Source of the DNA: Clavelina lepadiformis
Taxonomy: Eukaryota; Chordata; Ascidiacea; Aplousobranchia; Clavelinidae
Assembly (NCBI RefSeq): GCF_947623445.1
Contig: NC_135241.1
Coordinates: 7,194,501 to 7,258,500 of the forward strand
DNA length: 64,000 nt
Reading direction: 5' to 3'
Below, piece by piece: positions 1 to 10,469 of the stretch (position 1 is the stretch's first letter; each line of letters starts with the position of its first letter). A program made the translations under genes and the position numbers. The notes beneath the pieces were generated by a model. It ran no database searches, was not told the origin of the DNA, and saw nothing but the letters and a program-made list of their open reading frames with translations.

Positions 1-570
1 ATAATAAAAGAGAGAGAGTTTATTTCACCATTTAAATTTTAAAACAAACTAAAAAGTATCATAACATAATTCCAACATAATTGATTGGTGCGGGGCAGCG
101 AAAAGACCTCACGGTCATCCGCCCCAGATCTTATTGCAAAAAAAAACAATTAAAACGGGTAAAAAAAACTGAAACTCAATTAATTAAAACAGCACTGCAA
201 CACAGAACAGAGACACAATATAAAACCAACAGCAGAACAAAAAAAATCAACTGCAATATGATGCAAAAGAAATCAACAACTATACATCCATCGCCCTATT
301 CACAGTTATCTGAGCAGCACTTCCCTAGCACGAGTCCACTTTTCAATTGATATGAGAAATAACTATGAGACTTAAATTTTTTGAAATTGTTTGGTAATTT
401 ATTCCAAAAATTAGGTCCTCGAAATGTTAACTTCTTTTTACCTTTTACTGTTTTGGTTCGACGCAAGAATAAGTTGTCCTGTGATAATCTAGTATTGTAT
501 TTGTGTACTGTTTGTGTATGAACCTTGAGCTATATTACATGGTTACGCCTACTATTTTACTTTGTCAAAT
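1..570 (-). mobile_element. 3' end of a LINE (non-LTR retrotransposon), truncated
   Basis: Read on the minus strand, positions 529 to 296 form an open frame that ends at a TAG. It contains the tail typical of LINE reverse-transcriptase ORFs: a GPNFWNKLPNN block followed by a short basic and hydrophobic end. This tail is found at the C-terminus of ORF2 in Jockey/CR1/Rex-like elements (family knowledge). Downstream lies a non-coding 3' region with an AATAAA signal near position 19-24 and a CT-rich end that runs off the window. A stop codon at 530-532 interrupts the frame upstream, so only the last 78 or so codons are visible. This is a dead fragment or a 5'-truncated copy. The upstream border is approximate. 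Confidence 0.65.
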
Positions 571-2859
571 AATTAACAACGGATACTATTCGAGAAGTAT
601 GAAATAAGGAAACCAAACCGCCCATTTAATAAACTCAACGCAACAGAAGAAGTTCGCCCATGATGGGACATAGCACACGGTGGGACAGCGCGATAATTTA
701 TTCCAGCCACAAGGTAGCACCAAATTAAATTTTCTTTTGAGTCCATTACGTTGCCGTCTTCCTTTTAACACATTAACAAAATACCAGCTTAATTTGTGTT
801 TTGAGTTATTTTAATGGAAAGAAAAAAGAACCCAAATTTACTATTCTGCGAGGATATTGCTTCTCCATAATTAGGTTTTAGTTTGACGTTGCAGCTGATT
901 TTCTTTTGTTATACTAACAACTAAAATGAGTGAGTGAATATGTGATAACTAGAAATTGGCAAACTTAGTGGTTCATCATTCAAAAACAGTTTATTGACAG
1001 TGCAATAGCAGTGTAATATGGGACACATTGCTCCACTTTGGGACTAGCGTTATAGCTAAGGGTGATGAGACTGATTTCTTTATTTTTATAAGGTTCGACT
1101 TAGTTTGGAACAATGTGCTTTTAAGGGTACCAGATTTAATTAAAATTTATCAACATTTATTACAACACAAACGAAAAAAATACAAAACACGTAAGGTTAC
1201 ATAGAACGAACACGACGTTCTGTCTGTTGGAGAAAACATTACATGGGAGATTTGTTTTTCCACAAAATCTAACGCGCGTATCATATTTTAGAAATCATTT
1301 TATAAAGTGGAAAACGAAATCAATTTGAAAAGGACAGCATATACAACGCAGCCAAAAGGATTTGAAGCAAACAAAGTAGCCTACTTTGATGTTGTGACCT
1401 ATAACTTATATCAAGAAAAATTTAATAAAGCCTGTCTGCCACAATATGCCAAGGAAAACTAAATTTTTTTAGTTTAACAACGGTAAACGCTGGAAAGAGA
1501 TAGCCAGACAGATTTTTAGAAGACAATCGTTCGTTGTTTGTTTGATCAATCAACTTATTTGTCTGTTCTACAATTAAACGTTGTAAAAATCAATTCAGAC
1601 TTTGTTTTAAAGTTTAGGAAATTTGTTTTTAAGGCAAACTTTCTAAAATTACAGCTTAATTAAAGCAAGGTTTTACTAATAAAGATTAACGTGTTGTCCC
1701 GTCTTTCCCATCTTATCATGGTTATCCAAGCTGAGGGAAAAATTCATTTTTACTTTGTAAATCACTCAATAAATAACAAGAAAATTTATTAAAACTCTTG
1801 CGCTTAATTTGAATGCCATATTTTACATAGCTTATAGCCTATACCGAAAAAAGATAAGCCAAAGCATATCACGCTTTTTGCAAGAGAGCAGTTTACCTAA
1901 AAAAAGTCCCATCATGGGCGATTTTCTGTTATGTTACATTTTTTGTGAAGAAAACTAGGTAGGATGGAAAGCTTGCAGAAAAAAATCACTCTTACAGTGA
2001 TTCAAAGTCTAATAATCAATGTTGCAATCTCAGAATTTAGCTATGGATTCAAAACGACGCAAAAGTTTACCAGCCAGTTTGCTACGGCATGCGAAACGAT
2101 CATGGACGTTGAAAAACCTTACATGTTAACTGAAATAGGCTTATGTACATGAAATACTTTTAAATTCTTCGCATTGCAGCGATTTATAACTGTGACATTT
2201 AGGCTACTATGTGTGGTCAAATTCGATATCATCAATTTTGGCGTGGTGGTCGAAATGTCCACGAACGTTATATTCTCAAGATTTTGTGTAAGGTTAAATA
2301 CCTATAATACGTACTGAAGACTTGGTATCGAAATCTCTTGCTACAGAAGACATCACTTCTAAATCAGATGTGGTTACGAGAATTGCCTGACATGATATAA
2401 ACTTTGATTTTGGCCGTATCGCTAATTTTTGGAATTATCAAAACACTCTTATACAAGCTCCAAATTATTTTATTCTACAAGTTGCAAAAGAATTACAGGC
2501 GATAGTCGATGTGAGAAAATGAATTGTCTAATGAGATATGTATGGTGTTAGTGTGTGCGCATGTATCAATCAATATAGAATTGAATAAGTACGAAAATAC
2601 ACGTTTTTGTGATGTACGTTATGAAAAATTTGAAAACCCTCCAGGACGAAAATTAACTCAAACAAAGAATACAGGGATTGTTAAATGCTTATAATAGACT
2701 TCAAAAGAAGCCGATGTTTGTGGTTTGACAGTGGTGTAAAGGCAGGAAGTTATATACAAGCATAAAATCTAAAAATATTTCATATTTTCATGCAGTTTTT
2801 CGTCGTTACTCAAACACTCTTTGACAGCTAAGCTACACTTTTTGTTCTTTGCTCCATAC
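571..2859. other. unassigned intergenic DNA
   Basis: AT-rich sequence with only short chance frames. I see no coding exon, RNA gene or complete repeat here. Confidence 0.5.
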
Positions 2860-3561
2860 TTATTGCTCCTCTTCGCTTTCCTCTGATGAATTCGCTTGAT
2901 CCTGGCGATTCTGATCATTCACTAGCGGCTCATTGACGGGAACCTTTGGAGCTTTTCCGTTTTTTCCTCCTTGTAAAGGTGATGTTGGGTCTGGTTGATA
3001 GACGTTCGCAAGATGCGAGCTGTTTTTCGGATGACTAGTAGTACTATTCTTGCCTCTGGGATGACTGTTCAGGCCCGCTTGTTGTCGCATCGCAGTTAGT
3101 CTAGGGTAAAGTCGTTGCTGTGGTGCATTTGGAGGAGGGACTGCTACTCCGCCTTGCATAGGCAACTTTCGCGGATCGGCGGGATCGATGGGAACAACGG
3201 TGTAATAATTCCTGGCGTCGTTGTTTTTCGGAAGTCCTCTGTGCTGAGGATGCGATTTAGCTCTCGTGCGGAAGTCATCTTCGTTATCGATATCGCTATC
3301 ATCAGATAATAATGGCTGGCGTTTGACTTTGGATGAACCACCTCGACAGAAGCAGTAGAAGAGAAAGGTTAACAGGAAAAATCCTAGCACCGGTATGGTT
3401 AAATATACCCATCCATACTTATTCAAATCCAAGAAATTTTTTGGCGAAACTAAGACATCGTTGCAGCCTTCATTGACTTTACCGTCAACCAGATATCCCC
3501 GCCAGCAATAATACAATGGAGGCATTTTTTCTTCAAATTTGGGAGAATTATCGTTACCCAT
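2860..3561 (-). CDS. single-pass membrane protein of unknown family (233 aa)
   Basis: One uninterrupted frame on the minus strand. The protein has a short N-terminal part with two cysteines (C19, C33) in a CWRGYLVDG context. One strong hydrophobic segment follows at about 51-72, ending FYCFCRGG. The rest is a long polar tail rich in Ser, Pro, Asn and Gln, with an acidic patch after a PLLSDDSD motif and an acidic Ser/Glu C-terminus. There is no N-terminal signal peptide. The start was chosen as the only Met before the cysteine region, but an upstream exon with a signal sequence cannot be excluded. The basic residues after the membrane span suggest a cytoplasmic tail, and the PLL next to acidic residues resembles a dileucine sorting signal (inference). 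MGNDNS at the N-terminus could accept a myristate, which I treat as a weak hint. I do not recognise the family. The low-complexity tail could mean a lineage-restricted gene. Confidence 0.6.
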   Translation of the reverse strand: MGNDNSPKFEEKMPPLYYCWRGYLVDGKVNEGCNDVLVSPKNFLDLNKYGWVYLTIPVLGFFLLTFLFYCFCRGGSSKVKRQPLLSDDSDIDNEDDFRTRAKSHPQHRGLPKNNDARNYYTVVPIDPADPRKLPMQGGVAVPPPNAPQQRLYPRLTAMRQQAGLNSHPRGKNSTTSHPKNSSHLANVYQPDPTSPLQGGKNGKAPKVPVNEPLVNDQNRQDQANSSEESEEEQ

Positions 3562-4471
3562 GACTAAATTTCTTGTTAAAAATATTATAAAATACCTTAG
3601 GATTTTACATATGATCCCTTCAAAGAAAACTTAATTTTACTTTATTGTTTAATCTGTCCGTAAAGGATACAAGTTCACAAAGCTGACTCTCAGCTGATCT
3701 CAACGATTCTAACTGCAGTATTAAATTCGTTACAATTCCTCGAAGGACAGTACGTGAGTGAGAGCACTGGCTTAAAAAAGAAAACTTAATACGTTACCTA
3801 TTCGAAGTCAGAAGTTTAACAAAGCCCTACGCATAGGCTTTAGTAAATATTACCCCTCCCAACTACCTAGAAAAGTAAACTTAAGGATGACAAATGTTAT
3901 ATATCAAATGTATTATTTAATTCTCTTTTATTAACATGCTTTTCTCTTTTTCAATCTAACTCAAATTTCATGTGATACATCAATGTTGGTTCATATAACT
4001 GCTATACGACCTGTACATGAAATTTCCTTAGCGTCTACATGTGAAATCATATAACGGTTTATTTGTTCGCATTCTTGCTAGCGTGTTCAAACTGTTGACA
4101 CTGTGCTGAGCGTTTTGCTCTCTGTTAATCATTACAAAGAGCGTCTACCTTATGTTTAACTATAATAGATTCAAGCACGTAGGTCTAATATCAAGTGCAC
4201 TTGACGAACAGTTTTTGAATTAAACTTTGGCTCCCGGAAACGTATATATGGCCACATTTTACTAAACATTTCTATTGCACACTACAAACTTCTTTACAAG
4301 GAATATGGCAACTGTATTACAGCTTGCAATTAGCTGACTTGGTTGGTAACAAATTGCCCTATGCAAACTAAAATTATTGTCTTAAATTATTTATTTTAGA
4401 ATATTCAATTTGGCATTCGCTTGACAGAATACACTTTATAAAGTAAGAGATTAGAAACAGTTTGCTTAGAT
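3562..4471. other. unassigned intergenic DNA
   Basis: Upstream flank of the membrane-protein gene. I see no exon or recognisable repeat. Confidence 0.45.
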
Positions 4472-4816
4472 CAGGGTTTCTCAACCGGGAGCCACTGGAC
4501 CAATGAACCATTGGACCAATGGTCGACCAATGGACCAATGGACCATCGGAGCGTTCTCCGGGGGCCTCGAGCAGATGCATAGTGCTATAATGTAGTAGTA
4601 GAAGAATACAAGGCAAGTTGGGACAAAAGTTTCTCGCGTTTTTGTGCTTGTGTTTGCTGTGCAGAATTAATGGTGCGAAGACTACTGCACACGCAGTAGT
4701 GAAGTAGGAAGCGTTTTGCAATCAGCAATCTGCATTCTTCATTGATGAGCAGGGGTCCACGGATTTTGAGGGTCACTAAAAGGGGGACACGAACCATGAA
4801 AGATTGAGAACCGCTG
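4472..4816. mobile_element. hAT-like miniature element, perfect 8-bp TSD
   Basis: Inverted ends CAGGGTTTCTCAACC (left) and, as reverse complement, CAGCGGTTCTCAATC (right). A perfect 8-bp duplication, GCTTAGAT, lies at 464-471 of this kilobase and again at 4817-4824. Ends starting CAGNG with an 8-bp duplication are the hAT signature. At 345 bp there is no room for a transposase, so this is a non-autonomous copy. Near its left end (about 4493-4548) is a small tandem repeat of the unit GGACCAATG. Confidence 0.85.
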
Positions 4817-5845
4817 GCTTAGATAGTGACATCTGACAGAACCTCTGAAAAGGCATGGCTATAAGCAAATGTCATTATTATAGGCGAGGTGGAGGAAAAT
4901 GGTTAAAGAAGAGCCTATGTAACGATTATTATTAAATCAGCAGCTACAGTGCATTACAAAGATTGTAAGCAACGTTTTCAGAAAGTTGGTTCCTTACACT
5001 CCCATTCTACAGCTCTGACAACTTTGTGCCTTTCGTTAAGCGAATACGTTCTTCTCTTCTGTGATATTTTTTGAACTTTTTTGAAAATTCTCAGCCTGGG
5101 TTAGGAACTACAACATATACGTATGTAACCTACATATACCCGTGAGGGTAAACTCCATTAAACCAAGGGTACATATTATTAATTTAATAGTTACAAATAA
5201 CTTCTCCAATGACGAAACGGTTAAAAGCCCCTGCTTTTCAACAATTAACTTGACTTAGTCCTGTAAGGTCACAAAAACGCAACAGTTTTACCTTAGAACT
5301 AGCGTATAACAACTACGGAAACAATCAAATTACAATTGTATTACATCACATAAACAAAGCCTTCTCTATAAGCTTTGGCACCACCTTGCTTGCGCATAAA
5401 GTAAAATAGTAAAAATAAGCTACTCTCTCATTTTGCGTCACGTCAGTGCGCTTATCTTGTGAGGGTTTCTATTATGCATTTTTTGAGATCAAGAAATGGG
5501 GTGTCACGGTGTCACCGTAATCAAAGTGCTGTTATGCACAAATACATAATAGGCGAAGGAAGTCATTTCAATGTAAAACATTTTCATTGTGCAAATAGAA
5601 CGTTGCTATTGTCGTCATTATTCACAAAATTTCACTATTGCCACAGTTCTTTCTAATAGTGTATATTTGTAACTTATCCGGTAGATGGTGTTATTGGTTC
5701 AATACGCTCCACCGCATAATGAAAGTGACACAAAACAATTCCAAGGGTAACTGGCCTTTGTAATAGTCTTAGTTTTTATGCAGCAGTCAAGCAATACCGT
5801 GCAAAATTTTGCGTAGAAAGTATGAATAAACGTTATAATGTAGGG
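4817..5845. other. unassigned intergenic DNA
   Basis: No gene, RNA or complete repeat recognised. Confidence 0.45.
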
Positions 5846-6137
5846 CAGGGGTGTTCAAATGATTTCTGCCATGATCCACCATAGCCAAACCTGACAAAAT
5901 GATGATCCAATAAATACGAATAGTAAACATATTGGACATGCTTTAATTTTTATGGTTCTTTATTTATGTAAATATACCCTATACATTGTAGGGCCTACAA
6001 CATATTAATAACTTTGTAAAAGTCAAAAGTGAAGTGTGCTACAGCTGCAAGGTTGTTTCAAAAGTACATTGGAAGATCCACACAAAAAGTTGAAAAGATC
6101 CGGATCCGGATCGAGATCCGCCATTTGAACATCCCCG
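5846..6137. mobile_element. hAT-like miniature element, 8-bp TSD ATGTAGGG
   Basis: Left end CAGGGGTGTTCAAATG and right end (reverse complement) CGGGGATGTTCAAATGG. The flanking ATGTAGGG is duplicated at 5838-5845 and 6138-6145. The element is 292 bp and non-coding. Its right-hand duplication overlaps the first bases of the next inverted repeat, so it appears to have inserted into the edge of that older element. Confidence 0.8.
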
Positions 6138-6141
6138 ATGT

Positions 6142-6308
6142 AGGGCTTCTCAAACTGTGGTTCGCGACCCTGTTTGGGGTCGTGAAACAAATTCAATCTT
6201 TATAATGAATTGAATTGTTTTTTGTTAAGTTTTTATCCGCTTTTCTGTTTCCATTACGCGGTTCATTTATTACCGCAGGCTACAGAAGTAAAAAGTTTGA
6301 GAAGCCCT
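6142..6308. mobile_element. short inverted-repeat element
   Basis: The perfect inverted ends AGGGCTTCTCAAAC are 167 bp apart. The interior has the GTTCGCGACCC and GGGGTCGTG words also present in the element at 30332-30760. I see no clean target duplication, perhaps because the neighbour at 5846-6137 inserted into its left end. Confidence 0.6.
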
Positions 6309-6960
6309 CTAATGAACAAATTCAACCCACATATAAAGTTATTGTCTAACTCTAACGTATAACTGTGGTTTCAACATATCTAAGCTGACTATATTATGGA
6401 TAAATTTGTGGTGAAGTTTCGGTAAAATTGCTGAACAAGCTTCTGTGGTCAAAGTTGGGTTATAAGAGTTCTGCTGCGATTATTCCAATTATAAAGAGTC
6501 ATCCGCTTCAAACGCTCTATTTTATGGGCGAAAATACTACATTAAAGCAACAACTATACTTAACCGATAAATTATCTGGTAAACGTTGCTTGTGGAAAGG
6601 TGAGGATGACCACAAACTTTTTTTGTCCTAGGGCTCGAAGACTTTTTCCGTAAACTATCGCATGAAGCGATAGATTGTCGGAAATACAAACCAGCTGCAA
6701 AAGCCTAGCAGCTTAAAGTTTAGCAAAATCAAATTTAATAAGCTTTTTTTAAAGCGTGTTTGAAAGTTTAACATGTGCAGCATAAAGTTCATTAAAAGTT
6801 TAGTGAGGAAATAAAATGTAAACGAACGAGTTGCCAAAACATGTTATTTTTATATATAATCTATATTGTATACGAAATAGCTAAATTAACCGCCTATTGT
6901 GCTAACCAGACCTTAAGCTTTTTCTTTCCGCTCTGTCCTAAAGCTCGATTTTTTTGCAAA

Positions 6961-8280
6961 ATGACTGATCTATTACTTATATCAATCATTTTGATTGTTA
7001 GTGTCATATTATCCCAAAATGTGGGTTGTATGCCGCAAAGCGCCTTGGAAAATGAAGCAAATTTAGAAGATATGAGTCAGCTGTCAGAATTAAATAACTT
7101 TAACGACTACACCATGGATATTCAGCCTAACACCGGGCTGTACCCATCACTGTGTGGAGTTTTGTCTAATTCTACGCTATCTGGCAATGTGCTTTGTCCC
7201 AGAGGGTGGATAAGTTTGAAGAACGAGACGTTATGCAATCTACCAGACACGACAAATATACATCCATGCACTACCCAAGTTGACGAAAGACGTGTTCAGT
7301 TCCGTTCCTATGATGTGGAGTCTTTGCTTTGTCGTAATAAGAATTTGCACTGTCTTGGGAATGTTATTATACCAGGTAACGTACAGAGCTTGTCGCTGAA
7401 ATACAACAAACTGTCTGATGGGATTGAGTTAAAAGAGACATTAAGCCATCTGTCAGAATTAGTTGCCATTAGCTTGGCATCAAATAATTTCTTGCCTCTG
7501 ACGACGTCACTTTTCGAGTTTAATCTTGAGCTGCGAGAAGTTGACCTTAGTATGAACTTTATACTGGATTTACCTGAAAACTTGTTTTTCAACAACGCAA
7601 AATTAAAAACTGTATTCTTAGTGGGCAACCAAATCCAATATTTACCGTGGTATTTGTTTTCGCGAAATCGTCGTTTAGAAGTTGTCAGTTTTCAGCGCAA
7701 CAACATTAGTTATTTTCCAGTGGATTTGTTCTACGACAACCCACGGCTCCGGCTAATCAATTTTGCAAACAACAACATTGAAGATGTCCCACCCGAGAGC
7801 TTTGCGCGAAACGAAGATCTCCGTGAAATTAATATTTCCGGTAATAAGTTGAGAAAAATATTTCACAACTTTCTTTCAACATCTACCAACTTGGAAGTTC
7901 TTAGCATGTCGTACAACAATATATTTTCTATTCCGGAACTTTTTCTTGCCAATTGTATGAGTTTAGAGTACGTAAATCTTGCGTATAACAACCTGGTCAC
8001 ATTGCCTATCAGGTGGTTACACAACCACAGAAAACTGGAGACCATCGATTTGGCAGGAAACCATTTATTAAGCGTACCAGATGGAGCCTTCCAAAATAGC
8101 CCAAAAATGAATGTGAGGGGTATCGGGCAAGATCGTCATAACTTGAGGTATCGAATAAGAACTTGGTACCAATTACTAAACGGAGTTTCTCGTGAACAAT
8201 ACAACTCATCCTTGTTTCGTATGACCAATCACCGCAATTCTTTTAGGAAGTTTGCATCTGAAAACATGATATACTTGTGA
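6961..8280 (+). CDS. secreted leucine-rich-repeat protein (439 aa)
   Basis: A single-exon frame. I start it at 6961 rather than at the upstream in-frame ATG at 6841, because MTDLLLISIILIVSVILSQ is a clear signal peptide directly after this Met. After an N-terminal region with several cysteines (about 60-135), about ten tandem leucine-rich repeats run from about residue 140 to 385. They follow the typical extracellular 24-residue pattern (LxxLxLxxNxLxxLPxxLF). Examples are LREVDLSMNFILDLP and LETIDLAGNHLLSVP. There is no membrane segment or GPI-like tail at the C-terminus and no obvious cysteine-rich C-cap. The product is therefore expected to be secreted and to act in binding or recognition. 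The exact ligand or subfamily cannot be told from the sequence. An unspliced gene is unusual beside its multi-exon neighbours. Confidence 0.85.
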   Translation: MTDLLLISIILIVSVILSQNVGCMPQSALENEANLEDMSQLSELNNFNDYTMDIQPNTGLYPSLCGVLSNSTLSGNVLCPRGWISLKNETLCNLPDTTNIHPCTTQVDERRVQFRSYDVESLLCRNKNLHCLGNVIIPGNVQSLSLKYNKLSDGIELKETLSHLSELVAISLASNNFLPLTTSLFEFNLELREVDLSMNFILDLPENLFFNNAKLKTVFLVGNQIQYLPWYLFSRNRRLEVVSFQRNNISYFPVDLFYDNPRLRLINFANNNIEDVPPESFARNEDLREINISGNKLRKIFHNFLSTSTNLEVLSMSYNNIFSIPELFLANCMSLEYVNLAYNNLVTLPIRWLHNHRKLETIDLAGNHLLSVPDGAFQNSPKMNVRGIGQDRHNLRYRIRTWYQLLNGVSREQYNSSLFRMTNHRNSFRKFASENMIYL

Positions 8281-10032
8281 TAATTTTTATAACCCTAACG
8301 AAAAGCTCCAATATTTTGTGAAATTTAAAAAATGAAAGATAAACTTTTCACGTAATACATTGACTTTAATATTTTAAATTAATACTAGGTTATGTAAAAC
8401 ATAAATTGCTTTGTTGACTGAGACTTTTTAACAGATATACAGGCCTATACATATTCCTCGAGAGCAATTTTGAAACAGAACTTACACAATAAGTTATTCA
8501 GAATTGCAATTTTGTCCGAACCTATCTAATAGAGCGAATTGAAATTATATACCAAATTTGGTAATACAAGCACCAAAGAACATTGCTCAAAATATTATCA
8601 TTTCTCAAAAAAATTCACCATAGAAATATGGATTAATATTTTTTCGTTGAATTTACTTTGTAACAAAGTGCTTTGTGCTATACTGTTGAGCGGGAATGTG
8701 TAAATGGGTCTAAGGCGTAAATCTTGTTATAGTCCCCATAAGGATTGGAAAAATGCTTATCCACTTATAAATATAAGAGCGTTTAATGTTGTCGACACAG
8801 ATTGCATTATTTTGCACTGCGTTTGCTTTATATCGCTTTTCTGGCACACTGCTTTTATTTTTTTTTGTATCAATGTAAACACTTTGATACATAGTTGCAA
8901 AAGTTGCCAAATATGGACTGTTGGATTTACACAAACCATTTTATTGATTTAAATTTCTTTGCAATGCATGACAAATTTCTTCCTTATGTTAGTTATGTTG
9001 TTGAAATCACTAAAACTTTAGTAAAGGCGTTTTTCCGCCAGAAATAGTCATATTGGTAGTGTTATATGCACATGACGCAACAAGCTTAAATACGCAAAAG
9101 ATTTTGTAAATAATAAACGTTAACCTTTAAGTCTATTTTGGTGGTACATGCGGCTCTATACCATTAACAATTTTGATCATAACAAATGTTGCATTTCCTG
9201 AAACTTCAATAAAATATTTCATCAAAACATCATATACCTTCAACCATAAAATGTAGTTAGTTTCATTGTGGGTTTTTAAATAACTGATGTAAGCATCATG
9301 ATACTTTGAACGAATGCAGCTTTAATGTGATTTTTAATAGAAAAGTGCAAAACTTTTCTTGGCTGACTATAATTGCATGTTTTCCATCCAAAAACCTTAA
9401 ATGGTTCTTCATAGTGTTTATACCCGAAATAGTTCTCCAGTGAGTATAACCTAAAATTAAAACTCTAAAAGCATCCTGTCATGAGGTTATGAGATGTAAT
9501 AGGTGGCTGTCAAATAAAAATCTGGCCAAATAAGAAATTTGTATGTCACTATACGGCACTGGTGATATGTGTTTGATATCCAGCAACATACAAAGTGGCC
9601 GTAAATAACGTTCCGTAACTGTAATAACATGTTTAGAGCAGACACTTTTAAAAATAATTAAAATTGACACCAATAAGTATATCGAATTAATTATTTTATA
9701 TACGGCATGGATTCGTTGCGATTATGAAAAATATACAACAACACATAATTAAGTCACGTGGACATCGAGATTAAGAATTTTATTGCCGGTACATTTACCT
9801 CTTGTCTTTTCAACATCGATATTACCGGAGTTAGAATGAAACGTTAAAGTATCGCTGATTTTCCATAAAAAATATCAATTCCAATAAGGACGTTTAAAAT
9901 TGTAATACTCCCGTAATTAATAGGTTGGTTTAAGGCTTTCTGTTTGTTTGTGGAGGTGTTTGTTGAATTTTTACTTCGCTTTTCTTTGTAAATAATCTAC
10001 ACTATGAACGCATACAAGATCAAATATAACCT
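8281..10032. other. unassigned intergenic DNA
   Basis: AT-rich region downstream of the LRR gene. No exon or complete repeat recognised. Confidence 0.45.
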
Positions 10033-10040
10033 ATATTTAT

Positions 10041-10461
10041 TAGGGATGGGTCGATTCGAACCCAACCCCGAATAGATTCGCCGAATATCGCCTTTATGGA
10101 AGATTCAGGCGAATACGAATACCAACAATGGCGAACACGAATACAAAATTACTTCTAAATTTTCTGACTTTCGTAAAAAATGATGATCTAGTTTCCCGAC
10201 GACTGGAGTCAGCAGTACTTAATTATAATGAAAGTCGTTTTCCTAACGATTTTGCTTTTTCAATCGTTTTTTAAACACTATTTTTCGAAAGAAAGCGATT
10301 TGTTTATCGATTACATCATGTTACAAGCAACACTTGACAACTTTTGGATGAAATTTTATTGTTTGGTTCTAATACGAATAGATTCAGGATTCGTTCGTGT
10401 CGACCTTTATGATATTCGGGTTCGCACGAATCCGAATAATCTTCCTCGCGGCACATCCCTA
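10041..10461. mobile_element. hAT-like non-autonomous element, perfect 8-bp TSD
   Basis: Ends TAGGGATGGGTCG (left) and, as reverse complement, TAGGGATGTGCCG (right). A perfect 8-bp duplication, ATATTTAT, lies at 10033-10040 and 10462-10469. The interior carries subterminal inverted words (GATTCGAACCC and GGGTTCGCACGAAT; GAATAGATTCGCC and CGAATAGATTCAGG). No transposase is encoded: a 137-residue frame that crosses its right border is chance coding. Confidence 0.8.
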
Positions 10462-10469
10462 ATATTTAT

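Noticed and set aside
6841..6960. Upstream in-frame start for the LRR protein
   Set aside because: The ATG at 6961 is followed directly by a signal peptide; the longer form would bury it behind another hydrophobic stretch.
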